A DNA stretch of 64,000 nucleotides from XYD12-FULL-36-8 sp964613805. Lineage in GTDB: Bacteria; Bacteroidota; Ignavibacteria; Ignavibacteriales; Ignavibacteriaceae. Below the pieces are notes generated by a model. The model saw only the letters and a program-made list of their open reading frames with translations. It made no database searches and was not told where the DNA came from. How positions within the stretch are numbered: the first letter of the stretch is position 1; each line of letters opens with the position of its first letter. The DNA lies in contig CAZTJF010000012.1 of assembly GCA_964613805.1 (NCBI GenBank), positions 54,733-118,732 of the forward strand. Reading direction: 5' to 3'. A program made the translations under genes and the position numbers. Below, piece by piece: positions 63,185-64,000 of the stretch.

Positions 63185-63200
63185 TGGTATAAAAATTGCC
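63185..63200 (+). promoter_or_regulatory. sigma-54-type promoter
   Basis: TGGTATAAAAATTGCC has GG and GC exactly ten bases apart, as in -24/-12 promoters (TGGCACg-N4-TTGCa consensus). It is 38 bases upstream of the exported protein at 63238. It is a better match than the hsp20 element. Confidence 0.5.
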
Positions 63201-63237
63201 AATTTGGAATGGAGAATATTTTTAAGAAAGGATTTGT

Positions 63238-63903
63238 ATGAAAAGATTTTTTTTGTTGATGCCTATGGTTTTATTATCATTACCTGTCGTAATGTCCCCG
63301 CAAAATATTAACTCAAGAACATCATTATCTGGCGGATTGCAATTAGGGTACAACAATGGAATGGGGTTTCAAGGAAATTTTATTTTGAAAAATTTAGCCG
63401 AGGGATTTCCATTCCACGTTAAGTTGAGTGCCGGGATTAGCTTTTTGGACCCGGGAAAATCATTAGATGCAAGAGAGATTTTTATTAATGATGCCACGAA
63501 CGGCGTTCCCGAAAAAGGTGGAAAACTGATGGACTTTAGAGCCGACTTTCTTTACTACGTTGGTGCCCGTACATATTTTTATGCGGGACCAAGGTTCGCA
63601 ATATTTACGGGAAATTTTAATTTCATAGGGGGAAATGAAGATTTTGACGTAACTTAAAATCAATGGGGTGCTGGCATCGGATTAGAAAATTATTTTAAAA
63701 TATCACCTGTATTGGATTTGGTTTTTAGCTTGGGTTACGATTATTTTTTATCAAGCACACTATATGGACACGACACATCCTACAGCCCCGATGGTGAAAA
63801 TGTCAATGGAAGAAAAAATTTCACATTTGATGATGCCGACAAGGCGGTTAATCAGCCAAAACATAATTTAAAAGCCATGGCTGGATTAAGCTATAATTTT
63901 TAA
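63238..63903 (+). pseudogene. outer-membrane beta-barrel protein with in-frame stop
   Basis: An exported protein (signal peptide MKRFFLLMPMVLLSLPVVMS) of about 221 residues with beta-barrel-like strands, ending LSYNF with terminal Phe, as outer membrane proteins often do. A TAA (63655-63657) interrupts the frame after EDFDVT; the same frame continues as NQWGAGIGLENYFKISPVLDLVFSLGYDYF to a stop at 63901-63903. A single base change (for example TCA to TAA) would explain this. AAAGGA lies upstream of the ATG. It is either a pseudogene, a sequencing error or a readthrough gene. Confidence 0.75.
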
Positions 63904-64000
63904 AAGCAATTCAGGCGAATCTCACACATACTTAAAATATGCCAGAGAGTCTGTAAAATAATTTGTGTAAATGGGATTTAGATTTAAAGAACATTTAAAA

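Noticed and set aside
1..64000. Insertion sequence, prophage or CRISPR array
   Set aside because: No transposase, integrase, phage structural gene or regular spacer-repeat pattern was seen; the repeats present are short palindromes without a transposase gene.

Overview
This window looks like chromosomal DNA around the replication origin of a member of the Ignavibacteriota or a close relative in the FCB group. The main reasons are two secreted proteins that end in a type IX secretion (T9SS) sorting domain with the motif NYPNPFNPSTKI, which is typical of Ignavibacteriota and neighbouring phyla, AT-rich DNA, and best family resemblances to Bacteroidota-like genes. Many genes have clear AGGAG-type ribosome binding sites. 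I see no rRNA, tRNA, CRISPR array, insertion sequence or prophage.

Layout. 1-13.2 kb holds accessory genes: a GT39-type glycosyltransferase, a T9SS-exported Ycf48-like protein, an ECF sigma / anti-sigma / TonB-C-domain operon, a serine hydrolase, a cupin, a two-gene AbrB + nuclease-helicase (DUF2075-like) operon that may be a defence unit, and an arylamine N-acetyltransferase. 13.4-23.3 kb holds a methyltransferase, an RsbU-type phosphatase, a MATE exporter, an unlisted 55-aa membrane protein, an RRM protein, several exported proteins (two of them frameshifted), a VapBC module with a perfect operator palindrome, an MscS channel and a thioesterase. 23.4-25.7 kb is a three-gene pilin-like operon. 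26.2-33.9 kb is a one-direction redox/metal stress cluster (YjdJ/YjdI-like pair, LigB-type dioxygenase, CPH-type P1B ATPase, FMN reductase, SDR, DoxX, YceI, Crp/Fnr regulator). 34.1-37.5 kb holds clpB and hsp20.

39.0-62.9 kb is the classic origin region: mnmE, mnmG, rsmG, murQ and mfd on the plus strand; rpmH, rnpA, yidD, yidC and a patatin-Omp85 protein on the minus strand; then dnaA, dnaN, recF, dciA, gyrB and gyrA on the plus strand. Perfect DnaA boxes (TGTGGATAA) lie on both sides of dnaA, so a bipartite oriC around 53.7-55.9 kb is likely. Two parS-like sites sit between mnmE and mnmG although no parAB is present here.

Three exported-protein genes (about 19.5, 20.1 and 63.2 kb) are broken by single-base indels or one in-frame stop. 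Intergenic gaps carry at least six kinds of palindromic dispersed repeats, one of which has apparently entered a coding sequence in frame. The candidates most worth a second look are the AbrB-nuclease-helicase operon, the non-canonical pilin-like operon, the patatin-Omp85 protein and the repeat families.
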